Assembly (NCBI GenBank): GCA_003153055.1
Contig: PMBV01000522.1
Location: forward strand, 1-9,067
Reading direction: 5' to 3'
From: Myxococcales bacterium
GTDB taxonomy: Bacteria; Myxococcota; Myxococcia; Myxococcales; Myxococcaceae
Length of the DNA stretch: 9,067 bases
A model generated the notes under the pieces. It saw only the letters and a program-made list of their open reading frames with translations, was not told the origin of the DNA and searched no databases. The position numbers and the translations under genes are program-made. Every line of letters begins with the position of its first letter. Position 1 is the first letter of the stretch. Below are positions 6,748-9,067 of the stretch, piece by piece.

Positions 6748-7221
6748 TCAGCCAAGAATTTCGACTATCCATGCACCAGGCTCTCCTTCGGTTGCCCCCT
6801 CAATCCTAGAGAGACTCTCGCGCTCGGTCAACTGCGAGTCCAGGATGGCGCACCCACTTGAAGCGCGTGGCATGGCCTCGTCGTGATTGACCGGCCCGAA
6901 CGAGGTCTCTTCGCGAGCAATACAAATATACACATGCGGAGGCGTCGCCCCCAGAGAAGAGGCGATCCATCCATCATCAATAACAACAAAGGGCCGAGAA
7001 ACCAGAACCCCAGAGTCCCGGATTGCACTCGCGGCCTCCAGCCACCTCCGCGCGAGCGCCACTGCAACTATGCACGCCGCAATAGGGGAATCCGCCCCGG
7101 CAAGCAAAGCGTCAGACACTCCAAGTACGTGCCGATCGACGTGCCAGCACGCCTCGCCGCTGGCACTGAAGGCGCGGGCGATACCTACAAGGTCGTTCTC
7201 CGGATCGTCTAGGCCTCTCAT
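6748..7221 (-). CDS. Hypothetical acidic protein, probable immunity protein (cassette B)
   Basis: A 157-residue soluble protein that I do not recognise. It has no signal peptide and no membrane helix, though a hydrophobic stretch SPIAACIVAVALARRW is present (about residues 45-60). It is acidic (about 23 Asp/Glu against 11 Arg) and contains no lysine at all, which is unusual. PFVVIDDGWIASSLG and PPHVYICIAREET look like core beta strands. The start ATG at 7221 has AGGGAG five bases upstream. It begins 18 bases after the stop of orphan tip B. Acidic charge, small size and position directly after a toxin tip make an immunity role the best guess. Confidence 0.65.
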   Translation of the reverse strand: MRGLDDPENDLVGIARAFSASGEACWHVDRHVLGVSDALLAGADSPIAACIVAVALARRWLEAASAIRDSGVLVSRPFVVIDDGWIASSLGATPPHVYICIAREETSFGPVNHDEAMPRASSGCAILDSQLTERESLSRIEGATEGEPGAWIVEILG

Positions 7222-7239
7222 AACAGCTCCCTCGTCATT

Positions 7240-7434
7240 TCAACACCCCCAGCCTGCTTCTCGCAAGGCACGCTTCACGGCTTCCGGAATGGGCCTCCTG
7301 TTTCTCGCGCCATCATGGGCGGTGCCGTCGATATTCACCGACCAACCGTCCCCGTGAGCATGTGGGTAGTTGCCTGGCTTCGTCGGTCCTACAACGTTGC
7401 CCTCAATGCAGCAACGGACTTCAAGACGTTCCAT
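7240..7434 (-). CDS. Orphan toxin C-terminal tip (tip B)
   Basis: A 64-codon frame whose first 46 bases overlap the end of the preceding immunity gene, so the ATG at 7434 is doubtful; only about 49 codons (from 7386 down) lie free. The free part reads like the end of a secreted toxin: NYPHAHGDGW, then NIDGTAHDGARN, then PIPEAVKRALREAGW, with a cluster of His and Asp-Gly residues that could be catalytic or metal-binding. The exact class is unknown to me. It ends 18 bases before the acidic cassette B gene. It is best read as a displaced toxin tip awaiting recombination, or a decayed one; alone it is unlikely to be exported. Confidence 0.5.
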   Translation of the reverse strand: MERLEVRCCIEGNVVGPTKPGNYPHAHGDGWSVNIDGTAHDGARNRRPIPEAVKRALREAGWGC

Positions 7435-7844
7435 AGGGCGATGAACGAGGGTCCGGGTTCCAACTCTAGGTCAAGGGCGCGGCCGTCGGCCCGGATGACG
7501 CGGAGCCGTCGCAGGGAGAGCTTACCCTTTGAGCTGGCGAGAGAGGCCTGCACTTCGCGCACCTCGACCGTCGCGTCCGAAATTTCCGACCAGAGCAGGC
7601 TTGTCTTCACTGTGGAATCAGTTGCAACCAGACGCTCCGAGGTCAGGAGCACCCAGTGCCTCTCATCTCGATACGAGGCCAGGATGAGTTCTTCTCCTTC
7701 CTTCGTCTCAACGCCCCGTCGGATGCGCTCCTGAGCAACTTCCGGCAGGGAATCAAAGGACCGCGTCGAACTGCCCGGGCCCCCCGTCCGCTCAAACACT
7801 CGGAGCAGCCGGTCCTTCCTCCCCCGCGCGCTGAGCAATGTCAT
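7389..7844 (-). CDS. Bacterial PH-like domain protein, probable immunity protein (cassette A)
   Basis: A 151-residue soluble protein. Residues about 48-145 look like a bacterial pleckstrin-homology fold: EGEELILASYRDERHWVLLT, then a strand with ERLVAT, LLWSEISDATVEV, LRRLRVIRADGRALDLELEPG, and a closing helix ALWNVLKSVA. Similar small PH-like proteins occur as immunity partners of polymorphic toxins in myxobacteria, to my recollection. Its ATG (7844-7842) overlaps the TGA of the toxin piece in an ATGA arrangement, so the two are translationally coupled; AGAAGG lies ten bases upstream within the toxin sequence. The coupling is the strongest evidence for its role: a cytoplasmic antidote made together with the toxin. 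The fold is inferred from strand pattern only. Confidence 0.72.
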   Translation of the reverse strand: MTLLSARGRKDRLLRVFERTGGPGSSTRSFDSLPEVAQERIRRGVETKEGEELILASYRDERHWVLLTSERLVATDSTVKTSLLWSEISDATVEVREVQASLASSKGKLSLRRLRVIRADGRALDLELEPGPSFIALWNVLKSVAALRATL

Positions 7845-8482
7845 GGAGTGAGGACCTTCTCTAGCTCGACAGTGGATTCGTTAATGAGCCGAAACATGAA
7901 CCCATACCTCATCGCAGTCGCCGGATTAAGGAAGCCCTGATTCACGATGGCGTGGCCCGTGATGCTCAGGCGCGTTGCTCCAGCGGCCCGAGCCTCCGCC
8001 TCCATGGCCCCAACCAACTGCCTTATCGGAACCGCGCCCTTCGTCTGCTCTTCGATAAGCAGAACGTTACGCTGAAACGTAGGTCCCACGAGCCCTTTGT
8101 TTCCAAATATTCTGAAGCCGCTCAACTGCTCTGGTGGCCGCCCAACGGCCTGCCGAAGCAGCTCTTCCTCGGCGCGCAAGAGCTGTCCGGCCCCCTCCCC
8201 GACAATGCCACAGGCCCCCGCGACGTAGCCACTCGAAGGTCTCAGGAGACCCTTTGGTGCCCCGCCTGCCCTCGCCCCGTCCGCCACCCCACGAGCAAAG
8301 ACACTTCTCGCCGGCCCCGATAGGCCACCGACAAGCCCGCCGACGACTTCGCCCGCCGAGCCAAAGTCCTCCGCAGTCCCTTGCCCATTGTAGATTCGGG
8401 CACCGCCGGCGACAAGCGCCGCCGCACCACCGTTGGTCAACCCATATACGCCGTACACGAGGAGCCCAGCCCCGAGGCCCAC
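7841..8482 (-). CDS. Polymorphic toxin C-terminal region, 5'-truncated (toxin A)
   Basis: A 213-codon frame beginning with a GTG that has no ribosome site. In-frame codons continue upstream (PLSAFCPPCA) to a TAA at 8515-8513, so this is almost surely the 3' remnant of a longer gene. Residues 1-85 are Gly/Ala-rich (GLGAGLLVYGVYGL, GGLVGGLSGPARS), like the pre-toxin segment of Rhs-type proteins. Residues 112-213 form a compact domain: GRPPEQLSGFRIFGNKGLVG, NVLLIEEQ, EAEARAAGATRLSITGHAIV, then a Tyr-Gly-Phe near 183-185 and INESTVELEKV. The order of strands and helices is reminiscent of a GNAT acyltransferase, but I see no clear acetyl-CoA loop. It ends in ATGA overlap with the PH-like immunity gene. 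Secretion would need the missing N-terminal part. Confidence 0.65.
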   Translation of the reverse strand: MGLGAGLLVYGVYGLTNGGAAALVAGGARIYNGQGTAEDFGSAGEVVGGLVGGLSGPARSVFARGVADGARAGGAPKGLLRPSSGYVAGACGIVGEGAGQLLRAEEELLRQAVGRPPEQLSGFRIFGNKGLVGPTFQRNVLLIEEQTKGAVPIRQLVGAMEAEARAAGATRLSITGHAIVNQGFLNPATAMRYGFMFRLINESTVELEKVLTP

Positions 8483-8505
8483 CGCACATGGCGGACAGAA
8501 GGCAC

Positions 8506-8667
8506 TTAGCGGTTAGGGCTCCGAACACATAGGCCCCCCCCGAAACTGAGTGAGCGACCATCCACCCCGTGCGCTCGGGACCACTCGGCCAAGCCAGCCT
8601 GGAACGACTTCGCCGCGGCCAGGCACTGCCGGGCGTCCTGTTCGTTGATGATTCTTCGACCTGCCAT
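8506..8667 (-). pseudogene. Truncated IS66-type accessory (TnpA-like) ORF
   Basis: A 53-codon frame starting MAGRRIINEQDARQCLAAAK with a very good ribosome site, GGAGGA, nine bases upstream. The segment LAEWSRAHGVDGRSL (residues 26-40) resembles the small helix-turn-helix protein encoded first in IS66-family elements, which normally continues with a W-R-xx-L motif. Here the match stops after GRSL, and the frame runs through a G8 tract into SFGGGLCVRSPNR and a TAA. The rest of the element (orfB, transposase) is absent. The breakpoint is near 8546. It looks like the scar of an insertion or deletion that removed the front of toxin A. The IS66 assignment is from memory of the family pattern. Confidence 0.55.
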
Positions 8668-8676
8668 GTGTGCACG

Positions 8677-8682
8677 TCCTCC
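8677..8682 (-). promoter_or_regulatory. Strong ribosome binding site of the IS66-type ORF
   Basis: GGAGGA on the - strand, nine bases before the ATG at 8667. It is the best Shine-Dalgarno sequence in the right-hand region and shows that the 53-codon frame has a genuine gene start even though its 3' part is lost. Confidence 0.6.
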
Positions 8683-8746
8683 GGAAAGAGCGGAGGGTGC
8701 ACTGCGTGCGACCGCTGGTCATCCCGGTGTCGCTGATGGCTCACGC

Positions 8747-9064
8747 TCAGGTGGGCTGATTGGCGTGCCGATCCGCTGCAGAGGCGACTTCGACGAAGAT
8801 TCTTGCTCGTCCAAGGTGCTCCTTGAGCCAGAGACACTCGACCTGAGTGCCCGACCACAGCGATCTGCTCTGGCCCCTCAGCATTGGAGTCGCTGTCTTG
8901 ATGTCTAGCGCAAGGAGAGATCGGAGAACCACTACCGACCGCAGTCTGTCGGGCTCGTTCACCAGCCTCACCACCCAGAGACCATTCTCTGCAGTCAGCA
9001 CTTCTCGCACCCTCGTTGGGGGCAATCCTTCGGAATCTTCCTCGTAACCGTTCACGGGGATCAC
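8747..9064 (-). CDS. Hypothetical protein at window edge, start uncertain
   Basis: A 105-codon frame starting at a GTG three bases from the window edge; the frame stays open beyond it, so the gene may be longer. The sequence shows regular strand/helix character (GLWVVRLVNEPDRLRSVVVL, RSLLALDIKTATPML, SLWSGTQVECLWLKEHLG, ARIFVEVASAADRH) and looks like a real soluble protein, but I recognise no family. It is on the same strand as the cassettes and ends 80 bases before the IS66-type ORF. It could be another immunity protein or the C-terminus of a larger protein interrupted upstream. Confidence 0.45.
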   Translation of the reverse strand: MIPVNGYEEDSEGLPPTRVREVLTAENGLWVVRLVNEPDRLRSVVVLRSLLALDIKTATPMLRGQSRSLWSGTQVECLWLKEHLGRARIFVEVASAADRHANQPT

Positions 9065-9067
9065 CTC

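Noticed and set aside
8067..8858. Long minus-strand frame opposite and overlapping toxin A
   Set aside because: It is Arg/Trp/Gly-rich and in a different frame from the toxin domain that ends in ATGA coupling; only its short GGAYVFGALTAKCLL part may be a frameshifted toxin remnant.

Overview
The window is GC-rich. Codon third positions are strongly G/C in the transporter genes, with a clear drop in GC over the last third. The gene content suggests a myxobacterium-like member of the Myxococcota or a related high-GC Gram-negative: several amt genes, a glnK-linked ammonium module, and polymorphic-toxin remnants with an IS66-type accessory ORF. That placement is inference from style, not from a marker gene.

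Left part (1-5563, all + strand) is a nitrogen-uptake region. It holds the 3' end of one ammonium transporter gene (1-465), a CPA2-type cation/proton antiporter (483-1742), then two tandem copies of an amt-glnK pair (1775-3417 and 3847-5500). The first four genes are closely packed (gaps of 17, 32 and 26 bases) and look like one operon. The second amt-glnK pair has its own 429-base leader, with an 18-bp perfect palindrome, and ends at a strong hairpin terminator (5525-5560). The two pairs encode proteins about 93-94% identical, while their DNA has drifted by roughly 12% in a stretch counted by eye. Amt proteins conduct ammonium, and the PII proteins (GlnK) are the usual plug and sensor for them. 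Both PII copies lack the tyrosine that GlnD normally uridylylates.

Middle part (5564-6059): about 500 bases with no supportable gene, between the convergent amt-glnK and toxin-immunity regions.

Right part (6060-9067, all genes on the - strand) reads as an array of toxin-tip/immunity cassettes, taken here in the direction of transcription. First is a hypothetical protein at the window edge (9067-8747). Next is a truncated IS66-type accessory ORF (8667-8506) running into a 5'-truncated polymorphic-toxin C-terminus (8482-7841). That is coupled by ATGA overlap to a bacterial PH-like probable immunity gene (7844-7389). A short orphan toxin tip (7434-7240) and an acidic probable immunity gene (7221-6748) follow. 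Last are another orphan tip without a start codon (6747-6544) and a third probable immunity gene (6533-6060). This alternating tip-immunity order, lower GC, and mobile-element scar are typical of the displaced cassette tail behind a large Rhs/CdiA-like toxin gene. The toxin classes cannot be named from sequence alone.
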